Assembly: GCF_001243045.1 (NCBI RefSeq)
Contig: NZ_LN849007.1
Location: 1,888,989-1,952,988, forward strand
Direction of reading: 5' to 3'
Origin: Clostridium niameyense
GTDB lineage: Bacteria > Bacillota > Clostridia > Clostridiales > Clostridiaceae
DNA: 64,000 bases
The notes under the pieces are model-generated. The model searched no databases. It had not been told where the DNA came from and saw only the letters and a program-made list of their open reading frames with translations. Below are positions 9,295 through 18,857 of this stretch, one piece after another. Position 1 is the first letter of the stretch, and each line of letters begins with the position of its first letter. The position numbers and the translations under genes are program-made.

Positions 9295-10176
9295 TTAACT
9301 AACCTTTTCCCTATTAATACTTTCCAATATAATTTTTATATTATCTGAAATTCTACTAGCTACATATGGATTATTCATTGTATACAAATGAACTCCTTCT
9401 ACACCTGTAGAAATTAAATCCACTATTTGTTCAACGGCATACGCAATTCCTGCTTCCATTAAAGCCTCGCTACTATGTTCATATCTATTTATAATTTTAA
9501 TAAATTTACTTGGTACCTTAACCCCACATAAAGAACTTATTCTCTCTATTTGCCTTTTATTTATAACTGGCATGATTCCTGCCTGAATAGGAACATTTAT
9601 TCCCTTACTCCTAACTTTATTTAAAAAATCATAGTAGTGATTATTATCAAAAAACAATTGGGATATAAAACTTGTAGTCCCACTATCTATCTTTCTTTTC
9701 ATATTTTTCATTTCTAAGTCTATATTCTTATTTTCTATATGACCTTCAGGATAGCAAGCAGAAATAATATTAAATTTATCCTTATGTTTTATATACTTTA
9801 TGAGATCACTAGCATAATTAAAATCCTTTTTTTCAAGACCATTATTGTCTCCTCTTAAAGCTAATATATTACTTACCTCCTCTAACTTAAGTCTATTTGT
9901 TATATCATCTATATCCTTCTTTGTAGATGATATACATGTTAAATGGGCTAATGGCTCTATGTTATATACATTTTTTATTAAAGATGATATTTCAGAAGTT
10001 TTATTATTTATTGTGCTTCCTCCTGCTCCATATGTAACACTTATAAAATCTGGATTTAAGTGATTTAATTCATTTAAAGTTTTATAAATAATTCTTACCG
10101 GTAATTTATTTTGGGGTGGAAACACCTCAAGAGAAAACACTAATTTTTTTTGTTCAAATATTTTTCTAATATCCAT
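9295..10176 (-). CDS. metF: Methylenetetrahydrofolate reductase
   Basis: 293 residues forming the single catalytic barrel of the bacterial MetF family. The enzyme reduces 5,10-methylene-THF to 5-methyl-THF, the methyl donor for the downstream metH. Recognisable segments are FSLEVFPPQN at the N-terminus (with the catalytic Glu), DFISVTYGAGGS, ILALRGD and the C-terminal GVEGVHLYTMN. It is the first gene of the SAM-I riboswitch operon. ATG 10176 follows AGGAGGGTATT. Confidence 0.96.
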   Translation of the reverse strand: MDIRKIFEQKKLVFSLEVFPPQNKLPVRIIYKTLNELNHLNPDFISVTYGAGGSTINNKTSEISSLIKNVYNIEPLAHLTCISSTKKDIDDITNRLKLEEVSNILALRGDNNGLEKKDFNYASDLIKYIKHKDKFNIISACYPEGHIENKNIDLEMKNMKRKIDSGTTSFISQLFFDNNHYYDFLNKVRSKGINVPIQAGIMPVINKRQIERISSLCGVKVPSKFIKIINRYEHSSEALMEAGIAYAVEQIVDLISTGVEGVHLYTMNNPYVASRISDNIKIILESINREKVS

Positions 10177-10205
10177 AATACCCTCCTATATTTAACTTTT
10201 GTTTA

Positions 10206-10240
10206 TAAAAAAAAGATCTTAGGATATTTTCCTAAGACCT
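10206..10240 (-). terminator. Terminator of the SAM-I riboswitch
   Basis: On the minus strand GGTCTTAGGA pairs with TCCTAAGATC around a short loop, followed by eight T. It sits between the aptamer and metF. The upstream GGCTTGAAAGGTCTT segment is placed to form the competing antiterminator. Confidence 0.9.
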
Positions 10241-10262
10241 TTCAAGCCGTTTCAATTAATAT

Positions 10263-10346
10263 CCTCATCTATCTGGAATTAGCACCACATATAAACATAG
10301 GTTGCTGGGCTTCATAGGGCCAGTCCCTCCGCCTCTCTAGATAAGT
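10263..10346 (-). promoter_or_regulatory. SAM-I (S-box) riboswitch
   Basis: Classic S-box elements are present on the minus strand. They are CTTATCTAGAGAGGCGGAGGGA, broken here as CTTATCTAGAG then AGGCGGAGGGACTGGCCC, followed by TATGAAGCCCAGCAACC, GGTGCTAATTCC and GATAGATGAG. P1 pairs CTTATCT with AGATGAG. The aptamer lies directly upstream of a terminator and metF. SAM binding should terminate transcription of metF, the activation protein and metH. Confidence 0.97.
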
Positions 10347-10360
10347 TTTTATTTTGAATC

Positions 10361-10389
10361 ATTATACATTATATTTATATATTTGTAAA
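10361..10389 (-). promoter_or_regulatory. Vegetative promoter of the metF operon
   Basis: Minus-strand TTTACA and TATAAT are separated by exactly 17 bases and lie about 8-15 bases before the S-box 5' end, consistent with transcription starting at the aptamer. Confidence 0.65.
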
Positions 10390-10424
10390 TATAAACTTTT
10401 ATTTTATAATAATTACTGACAGAA

Positions 10425-13073
10425 CTACTCTTTAGCTCTTATATTATCCACTATACTCATCTTTTCTAATCTTCTAAGTGGCACTATAGATGCTACAAAT
10501 GTTACTATCATTACTCCTAATACCCCTAATAAAAATATTCCTATTGGAAATTTAATTTCAAAATCCGCAACTGCTTTTACTTGTTGTAATAAAAGATTAT
10601 ATAATCCTAAAGATATAATAATACCAAAAATACTTGTAATAATACCGTGCAATCCTCCTTCTAAAATTACCATTTTCTTTAACTGTTTTTTGGTCATTCC
10701 TATAGCCATTAACGTTGCAAATTCTGATTTTCGAAGGAGTAATCCCATACTTATAGTATTTATTATATTTACTATACCAATTATAGTTATTATAGTTATG
10801 AAACCATATATAAATACTGCAATTTGTTTTTCAACACTTTCCATTTCCTTTACTTTTTTATAAAGATCTATATAGCTACCATTTAATTCTTCAGCCCCAT
10901 CTTCAAAGAAAGCGAAGTTTTTTTCTCTAGCATTTTTGTCTTTATAACTAACAAAGACACTATTTAAAGGGATTTTACCAAAATTATTTTCAAAACATTT
11001 TTCACTAAATACTAACCCCACACTATCTGGTACTAGTTTATTAAATTCATCTTTTTCCAAAATACCTACTACAGTAAACTCCATAAACTCGCCATTTTCT
11101 ATAGATTGTTTGTATGGTTTATTTAAATCTACTTTCTTATTTTCAAAAGGACTAGGATAAAACATTTCTTTAGACTTTGGAATTTTTATTTTATCTCCAA
11201 CTTTATATTTAGTAATATTACTTACTATTTTCCCACCATTTTTTTTAGAAATTTTATTTGTATCTATAATTAGTACACCATTTTTATTCAAAGCATCTAT
11301 ATCTACATTTCCTGCTTTTAAATTATTCTTAGCCAATTTGAGAGAATTATAATCATAAGAAGTGTAAAAAGCATATAAAGAAACATAATTTTCATTTTTA
11401 ATCTTTTCACTAGTAGGTTGTTTTGCATTTGCATCCTTATAAGGTTTTTTATTTATCATATTCTCCTTTATATATATTAAGCCTGATTTAATCTTAGGAG
11501 TATATACCTCCTTTATGCCTTCCCTGTTCTTAATTTTAGAAATAAATTCTTTATTTATTTCACTTTTAGTTTCCATTAAAGCATCAAAAGCAAAAGATTC
11601 TGTGAACTTTTTTTGTGCATCTAAGGTTAATTTACTAAGTGAACTAAATAATATAAACATTATTAAAGATATCATAAGAGAAAATACAGTTATTATAAAT
11701 CTTTTATTATTTCTTCTTATATTTTTATAAGCCACTGATCCCTCAATTCCAAATAATAACTTTGATATCCTTCCTTTTCTTCTTTTTATTTTTTCTTTCT
11801 TTAAGTTAGATGAATTTCTTATAGCATCTATTGGTGAAACTTTTGATGCTTTCCTTGCAGGGCCTATAACTGATAATAATATGGTTATTAAAGTTAATAT
11901 TATGCATATTACTATAACTTCCTTATAAAATTTTATATTTAAGCCTTCAAAGATAAATAAATTAGATATAGGCATAATTTTTAGTGTAATATATATACCT
12001 ATATAACCTGCTAAAATTCCTAGAGGAATAGCTATAATGCTCATTATAAAGGCCTCTTTAAAAACCAAATTTCTTATTTGTCTAGGTGTTGCCCCTATAC
12101 TCCTTAATGTTCCAAATTGGTTTATTCGTTCTGCTACTGATATATTAAAAGCATTATAAATAACTGCCACTGTGCATATTACTATTAAACCTACTACAAA
12201 TATAAATATATTTTTTGTACTTTTATTAAGTATTGTACTGTTTCCTTGTGCCATAATTCTTAATAAACCTTCATTAAAAGTTATTTGTTCACCTTTAGAA
12301 TTTATAGTTTCACTTACACCTATAGTTTTACCTACCTTAATTCCAATTTTTCTCTTATCTTTTTTTTCTTTAAGATTTGCATAAAAAGAATATTTATCAT
12401 CTTTATTTAAGGAACTTTTATTTAAATAGCCTATGGCTTTGTAATAATTACTTGAAAAACTTTTATCTGGTTCATAATATCCTACTATTTTATACTTTTT
12501 TACTTGATTTAAACTAAACTTTTTAATATCTATATTTAAATTTCCATTTTTAATTTCTTTAATAACTTCGGGATTATTCTTAATTTCATTATCTACTAAG
12601 TCAGAATCTAATTTAAACCACTGTACATAATCCCCTACTTCTTTTTTAAATTTTCTTTTTGACCTTTTCTCTAAAATTATTTCATTAGAATTTTTCGGTA
12701 ATCTTCCTTCCTTAATATCTATAGTCATTACATTACTTAACATACCATCATCATAAAGATCTAAACTTACTATTTTTTTATCTTTACCATCATTTATGCC
12801 TAAGATAGTATTCTCTTTACTTATGCCATAACTTGAAATTTCAAAATTGTTTTTGAGTTTATCTGTTTTGTCCTTATTTATTTCACAATACTTTACCTCA
12901 TAATTTCCTACAGACTTTCTCTTTCTATCTACTAATCCGTCCCTCATGTTAAAGAATAAATTTCCAATGCCTGAAAATAAGGATATGGCTAAAATTATGC
13001 CTATTATAGTTAATACTGTTCTCTTTTTATTTTCATTCAAATATCGTGTAGTTATTTCACTATAGCTTTTCAC
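10425..13073 (-). CDS. ABC transporter permease, duplicated FtsX/MacB type
   Basis: An 882-residue permease. A membrane segment lies near 20-40, followed by an extracytoplasmic domain of about 240 residues and a three-helix FtsX core (about 285-410) ending in GPARKASKVSPIDAIR. The pattern repeats: a helix near 455-480, a second outer domain, and a second FtsX core (about 765-875) ending in VPLRRLEKMSIVDNIR. Such proteins export peptides or lipoproteins, or act mechanically on envelope substrates; they do not import. The GTG start overlaps the ATPase gene by 14 bases, indicating coupled translation. The nearest two-component system, 4 kb downstream on the same strand, is a plausible but unproven regulator. 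Confidence 0.9.
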   Translation of the reverse strand: MKSYSEITTRYLNENKKRTVLTIIGIILAISLFSGIGNLFFNMRDGLVDRKRKSVGNYEVKYCEINKDKTDKLKNNFEISSYGISKENTILGINDGKDKKIVSLDLYDDGMLSNVMTIDIKEGRLPKNSNEIILEKRSKRKFKKEVGDYVQWFKLDSDLVDNEIKNNPEVIKEIKNGNLNIDIKKFSLNQVKKYKIVGYYEPDKSFSSNYYKAIGYLNKSSLNKDDKYSFYANLKEKKDKRKIGIKVGKTIGVSETINSKGEQITFNEGLLRIMAQGNSTILNKSTKNIFIFVVGLIVICTVAVIYNAFNISVAERINQFGTLRSIGATPRQIRNLVFKEAFIMSIIAIPLGILAGYIGIYITLKIMPISNLFIFEGLNIKFYKEVIVICIILTLITILLSVIGPARKASKVSPIDAIRNSSNLKKEKIKRRKGRISKLLFGIEGSVAYKNIRRNNKRFIITVFSLMISLIMFILFSSLSKLTLDAQKKFTESFAFDALMETKSEINKEFISKIKNREGIKEVYTPKIKSGLIYIKENMINKKPYKDANAKQPTSEKIKNENYVSLYAFYTSYDYNSLKLAKNNLKAGNVDIDALNKNGVLIIDTNKISKKNGGKIVSNITKYKVGDKIKIPKSKEMFYPSPFENKKVDLNKPYKQSIENGEFMEFTVVGILEKDEFNKLVPDSVGLVFSEKCFENNFGKIPLNSVFVSYKDKNAREKNFAFFEDGAEELNGSYIDLYKKVKEMESVEKQIAVFIYGFITIITIIGIVNIINTISMGLLLRKSEFATLMAIGMTKKQLKKMVILEGGLHGIITSIFGIIISLGLYNLLLQQVKAVADFEIKFPIGIFLLGVLGVMIVTFVASIVPLRRLEKMSIVDNIRAKE

Positions 13074-13752
13074 TATTAATCACCTCATCCCCTTTAACCT
13101 CACCATCTGATATAGTTATAACTCTATCTGCCATCTTTGCAATATTTAAATCATGGGTTATAAGAATTAAAGTTTGATTATACTTTTTAACGGAATATCT
13201 TAGAAGTTCTATTATTTCCTTTGAATTTTTAGAATCTAAATTTCCTGTAGGCTCATCTGCAAGTATTATAGATGGTTTATTAGCTAAAGCTCTTCCTATA
13301 GATACTCTTTGTTGCTGTCCCCCAGATAACTGTGATGGAAGATGATTTCTCCTTTCTCCAATCCCTAAAATTTGTAAAAGCTCTTCCATATATCTTTTAT
13401 CTAGCTTCTTTCCATCTAAAAGAACTGGCATTTCTATATTTTCTTCTACTGTAAGAACTGGTATTAAATTATAAAATTGAAATATAAATCCTATTTTTCT
13501 TCTTCTTAATATAGCAAGTTCATTCTCTTTTAATGTATAAATGTTTGTACCATCTAAAATAACTTCTCCAGATGTAGGTCTGTCTACTCCACCTAAAAGA
13601 TGAAGTAATGTACTTTTACCTGATCCTGAAGCTCCTACTATAGCTACAAAATCTCCTTGATTTATGCTTAAATTAATATTTTTTAATGCGTCTACCTTTA
13701 TTTCACCTTTTCCATAACTTTTACAAAGATTTTTAACTTTTAATAATTCCAC
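13060..13752 (-). CDS. ABC transporter ATPase, MacB/LolD type
   Basis: 230 residues with Walker A GASGSGKST, the Q-loop segment FIFQFYNLIPVLTVEEN, signature LSGGQQQRVSIGRAL, Walker B ILADEPTGNLDS and the His switch ITHDLNIA. It powers the overlapping FtsX-type permease. The GTG start at 13752 follows AGGAGTGAATATAAA. The upstream region has a TNACA-N4-TGTAA-type site (13839-13852). Confidence 0.94.
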   Translation of the reverse strand: MELLKVKNLCKSYGKGEIKVDALKNINLSINQGDFVAIVGASGSGKSTLLHLLGGVDRPTSGEVILDGTNIYTLKENELAILRRRKIGFIFQFYNLIPVLTVEENIEMPVLLDGKKLDKRYMEELLQILGIGERRNHLPSQLSGGQQQRVSIGRALANKPSIILADEPTGNLDSKNSKEIIELLRYSVKKYNQTLILITHDLNIAKMADRVITISDGEVKGDEVINSEKL

Positions 13753-13838
13753 TTTATATTCACTCCTCTTATTGAATATATTTTCTTCTACAAACTACAT
13801 ATTAAACTTCTTTTATTACAATAGCATAAATTTCACTA

Positions 13839-13852
13839 TTACAATTTTGTAA
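13839..13852. promoter_or_regulatory. Candidate response-regulator operator upstream of the ABC exporter
   Basis: TTACAATTTTGTAA forms a TNACA-N4-TGTAA dyad, the form described for BceR-type regulators of peptide-export ABC operons. It lies 87 bases before the ATPase start, in the divergent region shared with the YibE/F gene. A single short match in AT-rich DNA is weak evidence. Confidence 0.35.
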
Positions 13853-13962
13853 TAATCATTTATAACCTTAATATGGCTATATGAAATTTTTAGTAATATA
13901 ACTAAATTAACATAATATATTTTAATAAGACCAATATATGTTAATACAAAAGGAGGAAAATA

Positions 13963-15081
13963 ATGAACTTAAAATTTAAAAACATATTTTTTATACTTAC
14001 CTTATTATTGATACTTTTATTTACTGGGAAAACTTATGCTGAAGATAAAAATAATATTGCTTCTTATGATCCTATTAGAGGAAAAATTTTAAAAGTTACC
14101 AAAGAATATAATGAAACTCAAGGTGAGGGAAAAGAATCAAATAAAATAAAAGTTCAAAATTTACAAGTAGAAATATTAGAAGGAAGTCATAAAGGTGAAA
14201 AGGTATCCATTGATAATCATGTAAACCTATCTAAGCAAAATGGAACATTTTATGAAGAAAAAGATGAAGTGATGTTAATTACTGAAGAAGATAACGGAAA
14301 GTTAGTTTCTGTTAGTATATATCAATTGGCTAGAGATAAGTATCTAAAATATTTTGTAATTGGGTTTTGTATTATAATGATTCTAATTGGAAGATGGAAA
14401 GGTATAAAATCTTTATTAACTTTAGGTATTACTGTATTTTTTGTTTTTAATGTGTTCTTAAAATACATTTTGAAAGGATACAATCCTTTTATAATATCTA
14501 TTTTAGTATGCATTTGTATTACTACTACTACCTTTATAATAGTAAGTGGTATAAACAAAAAAACTATATCTGCTATATTAGGAACTACTGGCGGAGTTAT
14601 TATTTCGGAGTTGATAGCCATACTAGTTGGAAACCTATGTAAAGTAAATGCTATAAGTTCCGAAGAGGCTCAGGTTCTTTTATATTCTAATTTAAATAGT
14701 TCCTTAAATTTTAAAAACATATTTTTTGCTACAGTTCTCATAGGTGCTTTAGGAGCTGTAATGGATGTAAGTATGTCTATATCTTCTTCTATGTACGAAA
14801 TAAGACAAGCTAATAGAAACATAAGTACCCCTAAACTTATGAAGGCTGGTATGAATATAGGACGAGATATAATGGGGACTATGTCCAACACTTTAGTACT
14901 TGCTTATGCTAGTGGAGCAACTTTTCTTATTTTAAGTTATATGGCTAATGGTATAACTTTAGGAGATATAATAAATCAAGATATGATAGTATGTGAAATA
15001 ATAAAAACCTTATCAGGAAGTATAGGATTAATTTTTACTATACCTATTACAGTAATTATATCTGGTTTTTTAGATAGATAA
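13963..15081 (+). CDS. YibE/F-like membrane protein
   Basis: A 372-residue protein with a signal-like hydrophobic N-terminus ending in TYA (about residue 26) and a soluble beta-rich domain to about 120. About seven membrane helices fill the C-terminal two thirds (starting YFVIGFCIIMILIG). The conserved helical region with LIGALGAVMDVSMSISSSM is typical of the YibE/F family. Its biochemical role is not established. ATG 13963 follows AAAGGAGGAAAATA. It is divergent from the ABC exporter and monocistronic, with a strong terminator right after the stop. Confidence 0.85.
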   Translation: MNLKFKNIFFILTLLLILLFTGKTYAEDKNNIASYDPIRGKILKVTKEYNETQGEGKESNKIKVQNLQVEILEGSHKGEKVSIDNHVNLSKQNGTFYEEKDEVMLITEEDNGKLVSVSIYQLARDKYLKYFVIGFCIIMILIGRWKGIKSLLTLGITVFFVFNVFLKYILKGYNPFIISILVCICITTTTFIIVSGINKKTISAILGTTGGVIISELIAILVGNLCKVNAISSEEAQVLLYSNLNSSLNFKNIFFATVLIGALGAVMDVSMSISSSMYEIRQANRNISTPKLMKAGMNIGRDIMGTMSNTLVLAYASGATFLILSYMANGITLGDIINQDMIVCEIIKTLSGSIGLIFTIPITVIISGFLDR

Positions 15082-15083
15082 AA

Positions 15084-15113
15084 AAATCTACCTTAAGATT
15101 TTAAGGTAGATTT
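15084..15113 (+). terminator. Terminator of the YibE/F gene
   Basis: AAATCTACCTTA pairs perfectly with TAAGGTAGATTT around a six-base loop, followed by CTTATTTTA, immediately after the stop codon. Confidence 0.85.
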
Positions 15114-15121
15114 CTTATTTT

Positions 15122-15220
15122 AGACATTAATGGTTTCAACTCTATTTAATGATTTATCTTTAGGTTCTACCTCTACAATACCAATCATGATATTAATTTG
15201 AAACTCCAATGTTAAATTGC
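15122..15220 (-). pseudogene. Possible gene remnant (about 33 codons)
   Basis: The minus strand has an open stretch ending MIGIVEVEPKDKSLNRVETI-NV and stop at 15122-15124. Its amino-acid composition looks like real protein, but it has no ribosome site and meets a stop after about 33 codons. The family was not recognised. It may be the decayed end of a lost gene or chance. Confidence 0.25.
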
Positions 15221-15233
15221 ACTAATAATGACC

Positions 15234-15272
15234 ATCACTAAATAATTATTATTAGTGATGAATTGCTTTTTT
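15234..15272 (+). terminator. Hairpin with T-tract before nupC
   Basis: CATCACTAA pairs with TTAGTGATG; AATTGCTTTTTTATG follows. It could be a second terminator for read-through from the YibE/F gene or an attenuator-like element in a long nupC leader. No known riboswitch was recognised around it. Confidence 0.45.
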
Positions 15273-15501
15273 ATGCTAAATTTACATTAATACATATATT
15301 ATCCATTGACTTTTCTTCTATAAAAATTTATAATAATTTCGCAGAAAAATAATTTTTTATTAACATATTGTAGTATTAAAGAAATTGTAAATGTATACAC
15401 TGTATTTTTTTATTAAATTATGTATAAGTTCAATTCTTATCCAAATACACAATTTTATATTTATCAACTTTTTACAAGAGATGATTTACAAGGAGGATTT
15501 T

Positions 15502-16725
15502 ATGGAAAGATTTATAAGCTTGTTAGGTATTTTTGTTTTTTTAGGTATCTGCTATTTAATATCTGAGAACAAAAAAAAGGTTAACATTAAACTTGTTTCT
15601 GTAGGAATTATTATTCAATTCATTTTTGCATTCTTAATTTTAAAAACATCTATCGGTAGAATAGCTTTTGAAAAGCTTGCCAATTTTGTTACAACAATCT
15701 TAGGCTTTACTAAAAATGGTTCAGAATTTTTATTTGGTAGCTTAATTACTAATACTGATAGCTTTGGATTTATATTTGCTTTTCAAGTATTACCAACTAT
15801 TATATTTTTCTCTGCTCTAATGTCAGTTCTATATTATTTAGGGGTTATGCAATTTTTAATAAAGCATATAGCTAACTTCATGGCTAAAACTTTAGGAACT
15901 TCTGGAGCTGAATCTATATCTGCTGCTGCAAACATATTTGTTGGACAAACTGAAGCTCCTTTAATTGTAAAACCTTATATAGATAAGATGACAAGATCCG
16001 AGCTTCACTCTGTAATGGTAGGAGGAATGGCTACTGTAGCTGGTAGTGTAATGGCCGGATATATAGGAATGGGTATAAGCTCAGCACATTTATTATCAGC
16101 TTCTATAATGTCTGCTCCTGCGGCTTTCGTTGCAGCAAAAATAATAGTACCTGAAACCGAAGAGCCAATAACTAAAGGTAATGTTAGTTGTGCTGTAGAA
16201 AAATTAGACAAAAACGTAATAGACGCAGCTGCTAGAGGTGCTTCTGAAGGTCTTCAAATGGCTTTAAATGTAGGTGCTATGTTATTAGCTTTTGTAGCCT
16301 TAATAGCTATGCTAAATGCAGGATTAGAAGGAATTGGTCATTTAGTTGGAATAAACGGTTTAAATTTTGAAAATGTATTGGGTTATATATGTTCACCTTT
16401 TGCATATGCAATGGGAATACCTTCTAAAGATATGTTAACAGCTGGATCTCTTATAGGTCAAAAAACTGTTATCAATGAATTTGTAGCATATTCAAACTTA
16501 TCTACTCTTATAAAACAAGGAGCATTAACTCCAAGAACCGTAACTATATTAACCTATGCTTTATGTGGATTTGCTAACTTTAGTTCTATAGCAGTACAAT
16601 TGGGCGGTATTGGACAACTTGCTCCAAAAAGAAGAAGTGAAATAGCACAACTTGGAATAAAAGCTTTAATCGGAGGTACTGTAGCTAGTTTCTTAACTGC
16701 TTGTATTGCAGGAATTTTAGTATAA
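15502..16725 (+). CDS. nupC: Concentrative nucleoside transporter (NupC family)
   Basis: A 407-residue cation-coupled nucleoside importer with about nine to ten membrane helices. Family motifs are GQTEAPLIVKPYIDKM near residue 155, the glycine-rich MVGGMATVAGSVMAGY near 175, and GFANFSSIAVQLGGIG near 360. The start is ATG 15502, after AAGGAGGATTTT; the in-frame extension to 15391 lacks a ribosome site. Specificity among purine and pyrimidine nucleosides cannot be read from sequence. Confidence 0.93.
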   Translation: MERFISLLGIFVFLGICYLISENKKKVNIKLVSVGIIIQFIFAFLILKTSIGRIAFEKLANFVTTILGFTKNGSEFLFGSLITNTDSFGFIFAFQVLPTIIFFSALMSVLYYLGVMQFLIKHIANFMAKTLGTSGAESISAAANIFVGQTEAPLIVKPYIDKMTRSELHSVMVGGMATVAGSVMAGYIGMGISSAHLLSASIMSAPAAFVAAKIIVPETEEPITKGNVSCAVEKLDKNVIDAAARGASEGLQMALNVGAMLLAFVALIAMLNAGLEGIGHLVGINGLNFENVLGYICSPFAYAMGIPSKDMLTAGSLIGQKTVINEFVAYSNLSTLIKQGALTPRTVTILTYALCGFANFSSIAVQLGGIGQLAPKRRSEIAQLGIKALIGGTVASFLTACIAGILV

Positions 16726-16785
16726 AAGCTACAAATTTATATACTAATGTAACTAAACTACTTAATTTTATTAGTTAATATAATT

Positions 16786-16825
16786 AAAAAGGCATGTATT
16801 TTTCAATAAGTACACGCCTTTTTTA
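16786..16825 (+). terminator. Terminator of nupC
   Basis: AAAAAGGCATGTA pairs imperfectly with TACACGCCTTTTT and ends in a T-tract, about 60 bases after the nupC stop. Confidence 0.8.
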
Positions 16826-16932
16826 ATTTAATTAATATAATACATTATAATTTAATTATATTGTTTTAACTATTTATGCATTGATTAATTTAATATATAT
16901 CCATTATTTAAAAATATTTATAAGTATCAATA

Positions 16933-18324
16933 TTAGAATTCAGCTGAACCTGGAGTTCTTGGGAATGGTATTACGTCTCTTATATTTCCCATTCCTGTCA
17001 TATACATTATAATTCTTTCAAATCCTAATCCATATCCTGAATGTTTAGTTTCTCCATATTTTCTTAATTCCAAATACCACCAATAATCTTCTTTATTAAG
17101 ACCTAGTTCTGCCATTCTCTTTTCTAATATTTCTAATCTTTCTTCTCTTTGACTTCCACCTATTATTTCTCCAACTCCTGGAACTAAAAGATCTGCAGCT
17201 GCAACAGTCTTTCCATCATCATTTAATCTCATATAGAAAGCTTTTATATCCTTTGGATAATCTGTTACAAATACTGGTTTCTTATATATTTTCTCTGTTA
17301 AATATCTTTCATGTTCTGTTTGAAGATCTATTCCCCATTCTACTGGATAATCAAACTTCGCACCAGATTTTTGAAGAAGATCTACAGCTTCTGTATAAGT
17401 AATTCTAGCAAAATCTGAACCTACTACATTATCTAATCTTTCAAATAATCCTTTGTCAACAAATTTATTGAAAAATTCCATTTCTTCTGGTGCATTTTCT
17501 CTAACATAATTAATTATGTATTTTACCATATCTTCTGCTGTATCTAAATAATCCTTAAGTTCTGCAAATGCCATTTCAGGTTCTATCATCCAGAATTCTG
17601 ATGCATGTCTTGCAGTATTTGAATTTTCTGCTCTAAATGTTGGTCCAAAAGTATAAACATTTCTAAAAGCTAAAGCAAAAGTTTCTGCTGAAAGCTGGCC
17701 ACTTACTGTAAGATTAGCTGCTCTTCCAAAGAAATCATCTGAAAAATCAACTTTTCCTTCTTCAGTTTTAGGAATATTCTTTAAATCCATAGTAGTTAAC
17801 TGGAACATTTCACCTGCACCTTCACAGTCACTACCTGTTATTATAGGTGTATTTACATAAACAAATCCTCTTTCTTGGAAAAACTTATGTACCGCATAAG
17901 CTGCTAATGAACGCACTCTAAATACGGCTGAAAAAGTGTTACTCCTTGGTCTTAAGTGAGCTATACTTCTTAAATATTCAAAGCTATGTCTCTTTTTTTG
18001 TAATGGATAATCACTGTGTGACTTTCCTTCTATAACAACTTTTTTAGCTTTAATTTCAAAAGGCTGTTTTGCATTTGGAGTTATTTCTAAAACACCCTCT
18101 ATTGATATAGATGTACTTATAGCCATTTTACAAAGTTCTCTAAAATTATCTAATGAATCCTCTATAACTATTTGAACATTTTTAAAGAAACTACCATCGT
18201 TAATCTCTATAAAACCAAAAGTTTTAGAATCTCTTACTGTTCTTACCCATCCACTTAATGATACTTCTTTTCCAGAATACTTTTCTGTTTCTCTGTATAA
18301 AGATTTAATTAAAACTGATTCCAT
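16933..18324 (-). CDS. asnS: Asparaginyl-tRNA synthetase
   Basis: 463 residues, the usual length of bacterial AsnRS. An N-terminal OB-fold anticodon-binding domain ([23 protein letters not shown]) precedes the class II catalytic core. Motif 2 reads [22 protein letters not shown] and is broken here as [11 protein letters not shown] and EFWMIEPEM; motif 3 is [13 protein letters not shown]. The Asn rather than Asp identity is supported by the AAC specifier of the T-box leader. ATG 18324 follows AGGAGGATTTAAA. Confidence 0.97.
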   Translation of the reverse strand: MESVLIKSLYRETEKYSGKEVSLSGWVRTVRDSKTFGFIEINDGSFFKNVQIVIEDSLDNFRELCKMAISTSISIEGVLEITPNAKQPFEIKAKKVVIEGKSHSDYPLQKKRHSFEYLRSIAHLRPRSNTFSAVFRVRSLAAYAVHKFFQERGFVYVNTPIITGSDCEGAGEMFQLTTMDLKNIPKTEEGKVDFSDDFFGRAANLTVSGQLSAETFALAFRNVYTFGPTFRAENSNTARHASEFWMIEPEMAFAELKDYLDTAEDMVKYIINYVRENAPEEMEFFNKFVDKGLFERLDNVVGSDFARITYTEAVDLLQKSGAKFDYPVEWGIDLQTEHERYLTEKIYKKPVFVTDYPKDIKAFYMRLNDDGKTVAAADLLVPGVGEIIGGSQREERLEILEKRMAELGLNKEDYWWYLELRKYGETKHSGYGLGFERIIMYMTGMGNIRDVIPFPRTPGSAEF

Positions 18325-18353
18325 TTTAAATCCTCCTTTTTATTTTTATACAT

Positions 18354-18628
18354 TATAAAAAACCTTTCATCCCTAAAGGGACGAAAGGTTAACTTCCGCG
18401 GTACCACCCAAATTGCAATAAGCCTGCTTAAAATGCATAAACAATAATTTATACAATCCAAAGATAAGGTTTTGGAAACCTCTAAGCCTACTTTAATACA
18501 ATTTCGGTTAGAAACTCTGAGATGTTCTTCACTATAGAATATTTATGGAACTCACACCCTCATCCACTCGCTTTAAAATACATCTATACTTACTCTTCTC
18601 TTCATAGCTTTTATAGTCTACACTTTAT
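18354..18628 (-). promoter_or_regulatory. T-box leader, asparagine specific
   Basis: The minus strand carries the T-box sequence GGGTGGTACCGCGGAAGTT, followed by the terminator AACCTTTCGTCCC / GGGATGAAAGGTT and a T-tract (18355-18390). Upstream stem I elements include GAGAAGAGTAAGTA and AGCGAGTGGATGAGGGTGTGAG, broken into these pieces in the usual order. The specifier loop region TGAAGAACATCTC holds an AAC codon at 18524-18526. Uncharged tRNA-Asn should stabilise the antiterminator and switch asnS on. Confidence 0.95.
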
Positions 18629-18634
18629 CTAAAA

Positions 18635-18663
18635 ATTATAATATTTTTAATATTATATGTCAA
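18635..18663 (-). promoter_or_regulatory. Promoter of the asnS T-box transcript
   Basis: Minus-strand TTGACA and TATAAT, both perfect consensus, are separated by 17 bases, with the T-box leader starting a few bases downstream. Confidence 0.85.
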
Positions 18664-18857
18664 CCTATTTTAAATATTCAAGATAAATTTAAACAATTAA
18701 TATTATTTCTTCTCAGAATATCGTCAATTTTTGTATATTTTATTTAAATTTTAAACTCAATTAAAATAAAGTTATATATCTTAATATCTAACTAAAATTA
18801 TGTTATACTTAATTCATAATAGTATTTTAACTGAATGTTTATACTGAGGTGATATTT

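Noticed and set aside
15391-15501. Longer N-terminus for NupC
   Set aside because: No ribosome site precedes 15391, while AAGGAGGATTTT precedes ATG 15502.
15290-15501. Purine riboswitch upstream of nupC
   Set aside because: None of the conserved junction sequences could be found; only a simple hairpin with a T-tract is present.
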